A DNA stretch of 13,034 nucleotides from M3007 sp037130425 (GTDB lineage: Bacteria > Bacteroidota > Bacteroidia > Chitinophagales > Saprospiraceae), in the NCBI GenBank assembly GCA_037130425.1, contig JBAXTB010000151.1, positions 1 through 13,034 on the forward strand, given 5' to 3'. Position numbers and translations under genes: made by a program. This document shows positions 6,735 through 13,034 of the stretch, piece by piece. The notes below the pieces were generated by a model. That model made no database searches. It was not told the origin of the DNA and worked only from the letters and a program-made list of their open reading frames with translations. Every line of letters begins with the position of its first letter. The stretch's first letter is position 1.

Positions 6735-6757
6735 GCAAACATTTATCGAATGTTTGC
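6735..6757. repeat. Perfect 9-bp hairpin in the M16 leader region
   Basis: GCAAACATT (6735-6743) and AATGTTTGC (6749-6757) are perfect inverse complements around a five-base loop (TATCG). No T run follows, so it is not a classic terminator. It could be an operator-like dyad, an RNA stem, or the edge of a repeat element that includes the tandem repeats 45 bases downstream. Confidence 0.65.
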
Positions 6758-6801
6758 AGGCTGTAAGCCCAGATTTCCTCAACTTCGCGGCCGATTTATA
6801 C

Positions 6802-6901
6802 GCCAAAGCAATGCGTCGGCTTGTGCGCCGAAGCAATGCGAAGGCGTATAAGCCAAAGCAATGCGTCAGCTTGTGCGCCGAAGCAATGCGAAGGCGTATA
6901 C
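6802..6901. repeat. Four 25-bp tandem repeats, alternating in two types
   Basis: The 14-base core GCCRAAGCAATGCG occurs at 6802, 6827, 6852 and 6877, exactly 25 bases apart. Units 1 and 3 carry an A in the core and end TCRGCTTGTGC; units 2 and 4 carry a G and end AAGGCGTATAA or AAGGCGTATAC. The region can therefore also be read as a 50-base unit repeated twice (6801-6850 and 6851-6900) with two differences in 50. In the first 50-base copy TCGGC (6816-6820) and GCCGA (6827-6831) form a stem; in the second the G to A change at 6868 weakens it. TTATACGCC (6796-6804) is the inverse complement of GGCGTATAA (6843-6851). The array lies 28 bases before the M16 start. Confidence 0.85.
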
Positions 6902-6928
6902 AACTTACATCCAAATATGATCTTAGGT

Positions 6929-8245
6929 ATGAAAAGGCTTCGCCTGCTGTTTTTATTACCCTGCCTCTGCTGCACGGTTTTATTCAGCCAACAAATTCAA
7001 TACACCAAATACGAATTGCCCAACGGGTTAAAGGTGATTTTGCATGAAGATCACAGCACGCCTATTGTGGCTGTATCTGTGATGTACCATGTAGGCGCCA
7101 AAAACGAAAAGCCGGAACGCACCGGTTTTGCCCACTTTTTCGAGCACCTGTTGTTTGAAGGTTCTGACAACATTAAACGCGGGGAGTTCGACAGTTATGT
7201 AAGCAATGCGGGCGGTATGATGAACGCAAACACATCTTACGACCGCACCTACTACTACGAAGTGCTGCCCAGCAACCAGTTGGCGCTTGGGCTTTGGCTC
7301 GAAAGCGAGCGTATGATTCATGCAAAAGTGGAAATTGAAGGTATTGAAACCCAGCGCAAAGTGGTAAAAGAGGAGCGTCGCCAGCGGATCGACAACCGCC
7401 CATACGGTCGCCTGCGCGATGAAACCATGAAACGCTTGTTCAAAATACACCCGTACCACAATTCGGTTATTGGCTCTATGGAGCATTTGGATGCTGCGCA
7501 AGATATTGATTATCAGCAGTTTTACAAGGATTTTTACCGCCCTGACAACGCTATTTTGTCCATTGCGGGCGATATTGATCCGGAACAGGCAAAAGCCTTG
7601 ATTGAATTGTATTTTAAAGACGCTGTGAAAGGCGCTGCCGAAATTTATCGCCCAAAAATTGCGGAGCCGCCGATTGTCAAGGAAATCAGAGACACCGTTT
7701 ATGATAATGTGAAGTTACCGGCGGTGGTGTATGGTTTTCAAATCCCTGCGCTTGGAACGCCTGATTTTTACGCTGTTAAAATGCTTGGCATGTTGCTCAG
7801 CAATGGGGAAAGCAGTCGCCTGAACAAACGGCTTGTCGACCAGCTTCAATTGGCGGCACAAATTGGTTCAACACCATTCAATTTGGAAGATCCGGGCGCC
7901 AACCTTGTTTTTGCGCTTGCAAATAAAGGCGTTGAACTACCTGCTATCGAAAAACAGGTTGATTCCATTCTCACGGATATTCAAACCAATTTGATTACCG
8001 AACGCGAATTACAACGCGTATCCAATCAGGTAGAAAACGATTTTGCCTCTTCCAACGCCAAGGTAATCGGTATTGCCGAATCGCTTGCCAACTATGAAAT
8101 GTATTACGGCGACGCCAATTTGATCAACACCGAATTGGAACGCTACCGCAAAGTAACGCGCGAGGATATTCGCCGGGTTGCAAATAAATATTTTGCCAAA
8201 ACCAGTCGGGTCGTCCTGTATTGGCTGCCTTTAAAAACGCCTTAA
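6929..8245 (+). CDS. M16 family zinc peptidase, catalytically competent type
   Basis: A 438-residue secreted or periplasmic insulinase/pitrilysin-like protease. Residues 1-20 resemble a signal peptide (MKRLRLLFLLPCLCCTVLFS). The N-terminal M16 domain has the intact HxxEH motif (His69, Glu72, His73 in AHFFEHLLFEG), and the further zinc-ligand glutamate lies in 'VVKEERRQR' (Glu148 or Glu149), followed by the usual NRPYG. The C-terminal half (about 210-438) is the second M16 domain, with LPAVVYGFQIPALGTPDF and 'MLGMLLSNGESSRLNKRL'. M16 enzymes degrade peptides inside a closed chamber made of two homologous halves, often two separate proteins. The next gene encodes the likely inactive half. The ATG at 6929 is chosen because it opens directly into a signal peptide; 6917 adds four residues, and the frame upstream of that runs through tandem repeats and is not credible. 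Confidence 0.93.
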   Translation: MKRLRLLFLLPCLCCTVLFSQQIQYTKYELPNGLKVILHEDHSTPIVAVSVMYHVGAKNEKPERTGFAHFFEHLLFEGSDNIKRGEFDSYVSNAGGMMNANTSYDRTYYYEVLPSNQLALGLWLESERMIHAKVEIEGIETQRKVVKEERRQRIDNRPYGRLRDETMKRLFKIHPYHNSVIGSMEHLDAAQDIDYQQFYKDFYRPDNAILSIAGDIDPEQAKALIELYFKDAVKGAAEIYRPKIAEPPIVKEIRDTVYDNVKLPAVVYGFQIPALGTPDFYAVKMLGMLLSNGESSRLNKRLVDQLQLAAQIGSTPFNLEDPGANLVFALANKGVELPAIEKQVDSILTDIQTNLITERELQRVSNQVENDFASSNAKVIGIAESLANYEMYYGDANLINTELERYRKVTREDIRRVANKYFAKTSRVVLYWLPLKTP

Positions 8246-8254
8246 AATTATTCC

Positions 8255-8300
8255 AAGATTAAAGTGGATTTGAAGATTTTCAGGATTGATTAATTGATTA
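8255..8300. repeat. GATT-rich intergenic segment
   Basis: GATT occurs six times in about 43 bases between the two M16 genes, spaced mostly 4-10 bases apart, with wording such as GGATTTGAAGATTTTCAGGA. I recall similar GGATT-rich strings as common intergenic repeats in Bacteroidota genomes; that cannot be checked here. It starts ten bases after the first M16 stop codon. Confidence 0.4.
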
Positions 8301-8377
8301 TCAGACTTCTACTTTGCATTGGCTATAACTGCGCTATCAGCACTTTTCTACGACGCAATTTCAACAATGAATGCTGC

Positions 8378-10543
8378 ATGAAAAATATCTCTCTTTTTTT
8401 TATATCCATATTATTGATTTTTAGCGCCTGTACTCCTAAAACCGGAGACAAAATGGCTGCTAAGAAAGATCAGGCAACTGTGCCGGCTTCTACCGGACCA
8501 AAAATTCCGATGCCGGAAGGGAATTTCCGTGCGAGCGCGCCCACACCCGGGCCTGCGCCCAAAATTCAGGTCGGAAAATCCGAAACCATGAAATTGGAGA
8601 ACGGACTGACGGTGATCGTGGTGCCAAACCACAAATTGCCTAAAATTGCTTTCCGTCTTTTTGTGGATTATACGCCGGTGCTGGAAGAAGACGCCGCAGG
8701 GTATGTTGAAATGATGGGCGATTTGCTGCTGAAAGGCACAAAAGCGCGTACCAAAGATCAGATCAACGAAGAAATTGATTTTATGGGCGCCAACCTGTTT
8801 TCAAACGAAAACGGCGTTGCAGGGGCTTGTCTGAGCAAATATGCCGACAAATTCCTTGCCATCATGTCGGATGTCGCGTTAAATCCGACTTTCCCGGCGG
8901 AGGAGTTGGAAAAAGTAAAATTGCGTAAGGAAAATGCCTTGGAAACGGAAAAAACCGAGGCCGGGGCGATGGTTGAGAAGGCTTCGGCAGTGATGCGCTA
9001 TGGGAAAGGTCACCCTTACGGCGAATTGCCATCGGAAAAAACCATTCCAAACATCAAATTAGAACAAATACAGAAGCATTACCAAACCTATTTCAAGCCC
9101 AACATTGCTTATTTGGTGGTTGTAGGCGACATCACGAAAGAAAAGGCTGAAAAATACGCCAAACAATATTTTGGCAAATGGGCAGCCGGAGAAGTTCCTG
9201 TCCAACAATTGGGTTTGCCGCGTCCGCCTGAAAAAACGCAAATTGATTTTGTTCATAAAGCGGGCGCTGTACAGTCTATGATTAATATCACGTATCCGAT
9301 TGAACTTCAGCCTGGTACGCCTGATATTATTCCTGCGCGACTGCTGAATACCATTTTGGGAGGTTATTACCGCAGTCGGGTAAACGGCAATTTGCGCGAA
9401 GGGCACGGCTGGACCTACGGCGCGCGCACCAGCCTGAGTTCGGATAAACTGATCGGGTATTTCAGCGCTAACGCCAGCGTGCGCACCGTGGTTACGGATA
9501 GCGCCGTATTGGAATTTATGAATGAATTGAATCGGATTCGCACCGAAAAAGTATCGCCAAAGGAATTACAGCTGGTAAAAAATGTACTTACCGGACAGTT
9601 TTCCCAAAGTTTAGAAGAACCGGGCACCATTGCAGAGTTTGCCCTTACGACGGCCCGTTTCGGTTTACCTGCCGACTATTTTGAAAAATATCTTCAAAAT
9701 TTGCAAAACGTTACGGCCGATGAAGTAATGCTCATGGCCCGAAAATACATTCGTCCGGATCGCGCGCACATCGTAATCGTGGGCAATAAGGACAGCGGTA
9801 TTCCTGAAAAAATGAAGCAATTCAGCCCGGATGCAAAAATTAATTTCATTGATGCTTATGGCAATGCGGTCAAAGAAAATTCGGTACCGCTTCCGCCCGA
9901 TATGACGGCTGAAAAGGTTATTCAGGACTACCTCACGGCCATTAATGCAAGTAAATTGGCCGACATCAAGGATTTGACCATTGTGGGCAAACTCAAGTTT
10001 CGCGGACCGGAATTTGAAACCAAATCCTGGCAGCAAGGCGGCGCCAAAATCGCCACTGAAATGTCGATGAACAACCAGGTGGTTTCCAAACGGGTTTATG
10101 ACGGCACAACCGGTTCGGAACTTGGCATGGGCGGCGCTACCCGTACCCTTGGCGGTAAGGATTTGGAAGATTTGAAAGAACAAGCCCTGTTTTGCAAAGA
10201 AGCGACTTATCTTGCAAGCACTTATAAATTGTCGCTGAAAAGCATTGAAGACGTAAATGGTTCAAACGCTTACGCAATAGAAGTAATTCGTCCGGACGGC
10301 AAAAAGTCAATGGATTTTTACGACATGAAAAGCAGTTTGAAAGTAAGAGAAGTCACCTACGAGGCATCGCAAAAAGGAGAAACCACGGAAATTACGACTG
10401 ATTTCGGCGATTATAAGCCGGTACAAGGGGTGCTTTTCCCATATACTACCACCGTTTCTGGTCTGATGCCGGCGCCGATGAAAGGTACCATAACCGAAAT
10501 TAAAGCGAACTTCGGGATTGATCCTGCCAAGTTCAAATTATAA
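8378..10543 (+). CDS. M16 family lipoprotein, inactive type, with fused C-terminal LolA-like domain
   Basis: A 721-residue protein in three parts. Residues 1-18 form a lipoprotein signal (IFSAC, Cys18), followed by a low-complexity Lys/Pro/Ala linker to about 62. Residues about 65-505 hold two M16 domains. The HxxEH motif is replaced: aligned with the partner it reads E111-M-M-G-D115, so the zinc site is lost. The second domain keeps LREGHGWTYGA, the Arg-x(n)-Tyr region typical of the non-catalytic M16 subunit that holds the substrate end. Residues about 508-721 form a beta-rich LolA-like domain (AINASKLADIKDLTIVGKLK, later SMNNQVVSKRVYDGTTGSEL). It likely pairs with the preceding peptidase at the membrane. 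The start at 8378 gives a proper lipoprotein signal; the 28 upstream codons (Cys- and Arg-rich) do not. The gap to the first M16 gene is 132 bases; yajC follows after 26. Confidence 0.92.
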   Translation: MKNISLFFISILLIFSACTPKTGDKMAAKKDQATVPASTGPKIPMPEGNFRASAPTPGPAPKIQVGKSETMKLENGLTVIVVPNHKLPKIAFRLFVDYTPVLEEDAAGYVEMMGDLLLKGTKARTKDQINEEIDFMGANLFSNENGVAGACLSKYADKFLAIMSDVALNPTFPAEELEKVKLRKENALETEKTEAGAMVEKASAVMRYGKGHPYGELPSEKTIPNIKLEQIQKHYQTYFKPNIAYLVVVGDITKEKAEKYAKQYFGKWAAGEVPVQQLGLPRPPEKTQIDFVHKAGAVQSMINITYPIELQPGTPDIIPARLLNTILGGYYRSRVNGNLREGHGWTYGARTSLSSDKLIGYFSANASVRTVVTDSAVLEFMNELNRIRTEKVSPKELQLVKNVLTGQFSQSLEEPGTIAEFALTTARFGLPADYFEKYLQNLQNVTADEVMLMARKYIRPDRAHIVIVGNKDSGIPEKMKQFSPDAKINFIDAYGNAVKENSVPLPPDMTAEKVIQDYLTAINASKLADIKDLTIVGKLKFRGPEFETKSWQQGGAKIATEMSMNNQVVSKRVYDGTTGSELGMGGATRTLGGKDLEDLKEQALFCKEATYLASTYKLSLKSIEDVNGSNAYAIEVIRPDGKKSMDFYDMKSSLKVREVTYEASQKGETTEITTDFGDYKPVQGVLFPYTTTVSGLMPAPMKGTITEIKANFGIDPAKFKL

Positions 10544-10569
10544 TCATCACACATTACACATAAGCAATC

Positions 10570-10872
10570 ATGATGTTACAGTTCATTTTATTACAAGCAG
10601 GCGCAGGCAGTAACCCATTAATGGGCATGTTGTTCCCGTTCCTGATTCTCGTTGTGTTTTATTTTTTCCTGATTCGTCCGCAAATTAAAAAGCAAAAGGA
10701 TCAGCAAAAATTTGTGGAAAGCCTTAAAGAAGGGATGGAAGTTGTAACCAACGCAGGAATAATCGGCAAAATCACTAAAATCGACGGCAACGTTGTGCGT
10801 TTAATGGTAGACGAAAAAACGTTTATTCGGGTCGTAAAACAATCCATCAGCAGCGAAACTCCATCTGCGTAA
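10570..10872 (+). CDS. yajC: Preprotein translocase subunit YajC
   Basis: A 100-residue single-span inner-membrane protein, the normal YajC length. A short periplasmic N-terminus (MMLQFILLQAGAGSNPLMGM) leads into the membrane helix (about 19-37, LFPFLILVVFYFFLIRPQ), directly followed by the conserved basic RPQIKKQKDQQKF, and a cytoplasmic part with the diagnostic 'LKEGMEVVTNAGIIGKITKI' and a terminal VKQSIS. YajC associates with SecDF and SecYEG and assists protein export. secD and secF are not in the window. The ATG at 10570 may be replaced by the one at 10573. Its stop shares one base with the next start (TAATG). Confidence 0.96.
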   Translation: MMLQFILLQAGAGSNPLMGMLFPFLILVVFYFFLIRPQIKKQKDQQKFVESLKEGMEVVTNAGIIGKITKIDGNVVRLMVDEKTFIRVVKQSISSETPSA

Positions 10873-11714
10873 TGAAAAACCTGCGTTTCCTGATTTTGCT
10901 GCTTGCCCTTACCGGCGCTTTTCAACTGCCGGCACAAAGCCCTTGGGTGCGCAGCCGCGCGGGCGCATACGTGCAAGCCGCGTGGCACTTTATTCCGAGT
11001 TACAAATCTGTGTTTGACGGCAATGGAGACGAGCGTACCCTGGAGCGCAAATTGACAGAAAACACTTTCCAGTTATACGGAGAATACGGTCTGAGCAAAA
11101 GGCTTACAGCGGTCGTGAATTTGCCATTCCGCTATATAAAATCAGGAGGTTCAATACAAAATTCACCCCAAACCTCAAGCGGATATGTTGCCAATGTAGG
11201 CAATGTATCCGTAGCGTTGCGCTACAATATTCTTCAAAAAAGGATTCCCGTCACCTTTTCCCTTCGGGCGGACGCACCTGCAAACGCCTACAACAATTCG
11301 ACCGGTTTACGCACAGGCTATAATGCCTATACCGTTATGCCGATGTTGAGCGCGGGCATGGGTTTTGGACAGGCTTACGCATTTGCATACGCGGGATACG
11401 CCTATCGAAGCAATGGTTACAGTCATTACATCAATGCAGGGGCCGAAGGTGGGATAAAAACCGGGCGTTTCTGGATCATTGCTTTTTCAGAATGGATTTA
11501 CTCGCTTGAAAACGGTAACATTAAACTGCCTGCCAATAACCTGGAAACATCTTTGTTTGTAAACGATCAGGGTTATTTGTCTATCGGATTCAAGGGCATG
11601 TATTCCATTAATCGCTTTTTTGGTGTTGTTTTGAGTACTGCGGGCGCTGTTCAGGCGTATCACTTACCGAGAAACCCTGGGCTTGGTTTGGGACTTTATT
11701 TTAAGTGGGACTAA
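10872..11714 (+). CDS. Putative outer-membrane beta-barrel protein, function unknown
   Basis: A 280-residue protein. Residues 1-21 form a signal peptide (MKNLRFLILLLALTGAFQLPA, cleaved before Q22). The mature part shows the alternating polar/aromatic strands of a small outer-membrane barrel: GAYVQAAWHFIPSY, ENTFQLYGEYGLSKRLTAVV, 'NVSVALRYNILQKRIPVTFS', 'AYAFAYAGYAYRSNGYSHYI', TGRFWIIAFSEWIYSL, and a final strand GLGLGLYFKWD. The short 'GLSKRLTAVVNLPFRY' segment is the kind of phrase seen in barrel proteins annotated as MetA-pathway or transporter-like, but I do not recognise a specific family. Its ATG uses the last base of the yajC stop (TAATG), so translation is probably coupled. Whether it works with YajC is not known; sharing an operon suggests a link to export or simply convenient expression. 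Confidence 0.82.
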   Translation: MKNLRFLILLLALTGAFQLPAQSPWVRSRAGAYVQAAWHFIPSYKSVFDGNGDERTLERKLTENTFQLYGEYGLSKRLTAVVNLPFRYIKSGGSIQNSPQTSSGYVANVGNVSVALRYNILQKRIPVTFSLRADAPANAYNNSTGLRTGYNAYTVMPMLSAGMGFGQAYAFAYAGYAYRSNGYSHYINAGAEGGIKTGRFWIIAFSEWIYSLENGNIKLPANNLETSLFVNDQGYLSIGFKGMYSINRFFGVVLSTAGAVQAYHLPRNPGLGLGLYFKWD

Positions 11715-11871
11715 GGTTTGACGATTAAAACGAACATTTAGTCGTTTCTGATTCGCTGCTTTGTTATAAAAACCTTCATTTTTATGCCATTCCGTTGCGT
11801 TTATAAGACTACATCTGTGAATGAGCGCGGCGTGGACATTTCATAAAAAAATCATCAAAATCAATCTTAAA

Positions 11872-12657
11872 ATGAGAAGCAACCACGAAATAGATTACAA
11901 AATCCATGGAGAGGAGATGCAATGCGTGGAGGTAGAGCTCGATCCTAATGAGACCGTTATTGCCGAATCGGGCAGTTTCATGTTCATGGACGACGGTATT
12001 GAAATGGCAACCGTTTTCGGCGACGGCAGTGGTCGCTCGGATTCGTTTTTTGGAAAACTGATGACGGCTGGCAAACGCTTGCTTACCGGCGAAAGTTTGT
12101 TTATCACCACTTTTACCAATACGGTACCAGGCAAACAACGCGTCGCTTTTGCTGCGCCTTATGCGGGTAAAATCGTACCGCTTGACCTTTCTTTGCTTGA
12201 TGGCAAGGTGATTTGTCAAAAAGACGCGTTTTTGTGCGCGGCCAAAGGCGTTCAAATCGGAATTGAGTTCCAGCGCAAGTTGGGCACGGGTCTGTTTGGC
12301 GGCGAAGGCTTTATCATGCAAAAGTTGGAAGGCGACGGTATGGCATTTGTACACGCCGGCGGCTATATATTGGAACGCGATTTGGGTGTGGGCGAAATCC
12401 TGAAAGTGGATACCGGTTGTATCGTTGCGTTTACGAGCCGTGTTAACTACGATATTCAGTTTGTAAAAGGCATCCGCAACATGGTGTTTGGCGGCGAGGG
12501 TCTGTTTTTTGCAGAATTGCGCGGTCCGGGTAAGGTTTGGCTGCAATCGCTTCCGGTGAGTCGTTTAGCGGCCAGAATTATCCAGTACGGCACGTATAAG
12601 GGGAAAGACGAGGGAAGTATCTTGGGGGGATTGGGTAGTTTGTTGGATGGGAATTAG
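11872..12657 (+). CDS. AIM24 / TIGR00266 family protein
   Basis: A 261-residue protein with the pattern of the TIGR00266/AIM24 family. It begins MRSNHEIDYKIHGEEMQCVE and continues with VELDPNETVIAESGSFMFMD, 'GLFGGEGFIMQKLEGDGMAF', 'GGYILERDLGVGEILKVDTG', 'NYDIQFVKGIRNMVFGGEGL' and 'ELRGPGKVWLQSLPVSRLA'. The fold is a beta-rich prism resembling TRAP-BAT-type repeats. The mitochondrial namesake AIM24 helps organise cristae; bacterial function is not established. There is no signal peptide. The start at 11872 is preferred, since the 17 upstream codons (from 11821) do not match the family; the family usually starts close to the EIDYKI segment. The 157-base gap upstream has only weak promoter-like words (TACATCTG). 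Confidence 0.92.
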   Translation: MRSNHEIDYKIHGEEMQCVEVELDPNETVIAESGSFMFMDDGIEMATVFGDGSGRSDSFFGKLMTAGKRLLTGESLFITTFTNTVPGKQRVAFAAPYAGKIVPLDLSLLDGKVICQKDAFLCAAKGVQIGIEFQRKLGTGLFGGEGFIMQKLEGDGMAFVHAGGYILERDLGVGEILKVDTGCIVAFTSRVNYDIQFVKGIRNMVFGGEGLFFAELRGPGKVWLQSLPVSRLAARIIQYGTYKGKDEGSILGGLGSLLDGN

Positions 12658-12682
12658 ACGATTTTGATTCTTGAAGATATTT

Positions 12683-12719
12683 AAGCGGGCGGCGACTGTG
12701 ATAGTCGTCGCCCGCTTTT
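12683..12719 (+). terminator. Strong terminator after the AIM24 gene
   Basis: A 15-bp stem, with left arm 12683-12697 (AAGCGGGCGGCGACT) and right arm 12703-12717, closes on a five-base loop (GTGAT). One G-T wobble is the only imperfection, and the T run extends to 12719. It starts 25 bases after the stop codon. Confidence 0.85.
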
Positions 12720-12743
12720 GTACACATGCCGTTGTACCCATGC

Positions 12744-12790
12744 CACAGGGCGCCGCCCTGTGTTGTTGATGGCGCCCCGTTGGGGCTTTT
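12744..12790. repeat. GC-rich palindromic repeat pair
   Basis: CACAGGGCG (12744-12752) and CGCCCTGTG (12754-12762) form a perfect 9-bp dyad around a single C. Eleven bases later GCCCC (12774-12778) and GGGGC (12782-12786) pair around GTT, followed by TTTT. I recall this two-palindrome wording as a frequent dispersed intergenic element in Bacteroidota and some other phyla, so a REP-like repeat is the favoured reading. It lies 13 bases past the stop codon of the T9SS gene and could also end a transcript. Confidence 0.7.
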
Positions 12791-12803
12791 CTGTTGGATT
12801 GGG

Positions 12804-13034
12804 TTATTTTACCATGATTTTGCCGGAAACCGCGCCGGTGTTGGTGCGGATCGTGAACAAGTAGATACCTGCCGTCAGGTTCCCGCGCGTGATGGTGATT
12901 TCTTCGTCGCGGATATTCTGGTAGGAACGCATGATGCGGCCGGTCATATCAGTGACGGTGATATTTGCGGGCGAAGCGTTCGGGTTGGAAAAGAACAGGG
13001 TCGTGGCGTCGCTGAACGGATTTGGCTGCGCGAA
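12804..13034 (-). CDS. C-terminal type IX secretion sorting domain of a secreted protein (partial)
   Basis: The minus strand from the right edge carries an open frame of 76 residues ending at a TAA (12804-12806). It has the T9SS type A sorting pattern (TIGR04183-like). NPFSDATTLFF is near the start, followed by 'ITVTDMTGRIMRSYQN', 'LTAGIYLFTIRT', and a terminal GKIMVK. Such domains direct export across the outer membrane and are removed, often with attachment of the protein to the cell surface. The cargo part lies beyond the right edge, so its activity is unknown. The frame is visible only as a C-terminal piece and has no start in the window. Confidence 0.88.
   Translation of the reverse strand, partial: FAQPNPFSDATTLFFSNPNASPANITVTDMTGRIMRSYQNIRDEEITITRGNLTAGIYLFTIRTNTGAVSGKIMVK

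Larger units (their letters stand above)
6585..6928. other. Gene-free stretch with terminator, hairpin and tandem repeats
   Basis: This 344-base stretch contains the terminator at 6647-6685, a T-rich section (6686-6730), a perfect hairpin (6735-6757) and the 25-bp tandem repeats (6802-6901). Open frames crossing it are extensions of the M16 gene or its shadows. They are unlikely to be coding because the 25- and 50-base periods are not multiples of three, so the encoded peptide does not repeat. No clear TAnnTTTG promoter for the M16 gene was seen here. Confidence 0.6.

Noticed and set aside
6802..6901. CRISPR array
   Set aside because: The conserved core is only 14 bases, the 11-base tails between cores alternate rather than being unique spacers, and no cas gene is present.
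6754..6928. Coding sequence upstream of the M16 start (extended N-terminus or separate small protein)
   Set aside because: The frames run through 25-bp repeats that do not keep phase with codons, and a good signal peptide starts only at 6929.
11728..11747. Terminator after the outer-membrane protein gene
   Set aside because: AAACGA and TCGTTT pair over only six bases and no real T run follows, so support is too weak to call it.
11809..12546. Long (245-codon) minus-strand open frame opposite the AIM24 gene
   Set aside because: The plus strand encodes a clear family protein over the same bases; the antisense product has no signal or motif and looks like a codon-usage shadow.

Overview
This window looks like chromosomal DNA from a member of the Bacteroidota, plausibly the Saprospirales/Chitinophagales branch, though the exact lineage is inference. 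Three things support this. A C-terminal type IX secretion sorting domain lies at the right edge. Two start sites sit just downstream of perfect Bacteroidota -7 elements (TAnnTTTG) with no Shine-Dalgarno sequence. Several families here are typical of the phylum: an EnvC-like activator followed by a DUF4292 lipoprotein, and paired M16 proteins with a fused LolA-like domain. Most genes are housekeeping or cell-envelope genes; there are no tRNA or rRNA genes, no insertion sequence and no CRISPR array.

Layout. (1) 1-170, minus: 5' part of a small antitoxin-like protein cut by the window edge. (2) 232-2720, minus: a tight three-gene unit, transcribed in the order TPR protein, DUF4292 LolA-like lipoprotein, EnvC-like LytM protein, ending in a hairpin terminator. 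(3) 2835-5203, plus: etfB, etfA and a bifunctional-nuclease/UVR protein, behind a clear promoter and closed by a terminator. (4) 5317-5423: an imperfect inverted repeat between convergent genes. (5) 5424-5900, minus: a DUF4442 hotdog protein; 6114-6584, plus: a YkuK-type RNase H-like protein with a strong terminator. (6) 6585-6928: a 344-base gene-free stretch with the terminator, a 9-bp perfect hairpin and four 25-bp tandem repeats. (7) 6929-11714, plus: an active-type M16 peptidase, an inactive-type M16 lipoprotein fused to a LolA-like domain, yajC, and an outer-membrane barrel-like protein overlapping yajC by one base. (8) 11872-12657, plus: an AIM24/TIGR00266 protein and terminator. (9) 12744-12790: a palindromic repeat; then 12804-13034, minus: the C-terminal end of a T9SS-secreted protein.

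How the genes fit together. Much of the window concerns the envelope: peptidoglycan remodelling (EnvC-like), lipoprotein/LolA-like factors, periplasmic M16 proteolysis, Sec-associated YajC and an outer-membrane protein. The etf pair supplies a flavoprotein electron carrier for acyl-CoA or similar dehydrogenases. I found no convincing new multi-gene system. The least explained signals are the 25-bp repeats in the leader of the M16 gene and the three different intergenic palindromic or GATT-rich repeats.
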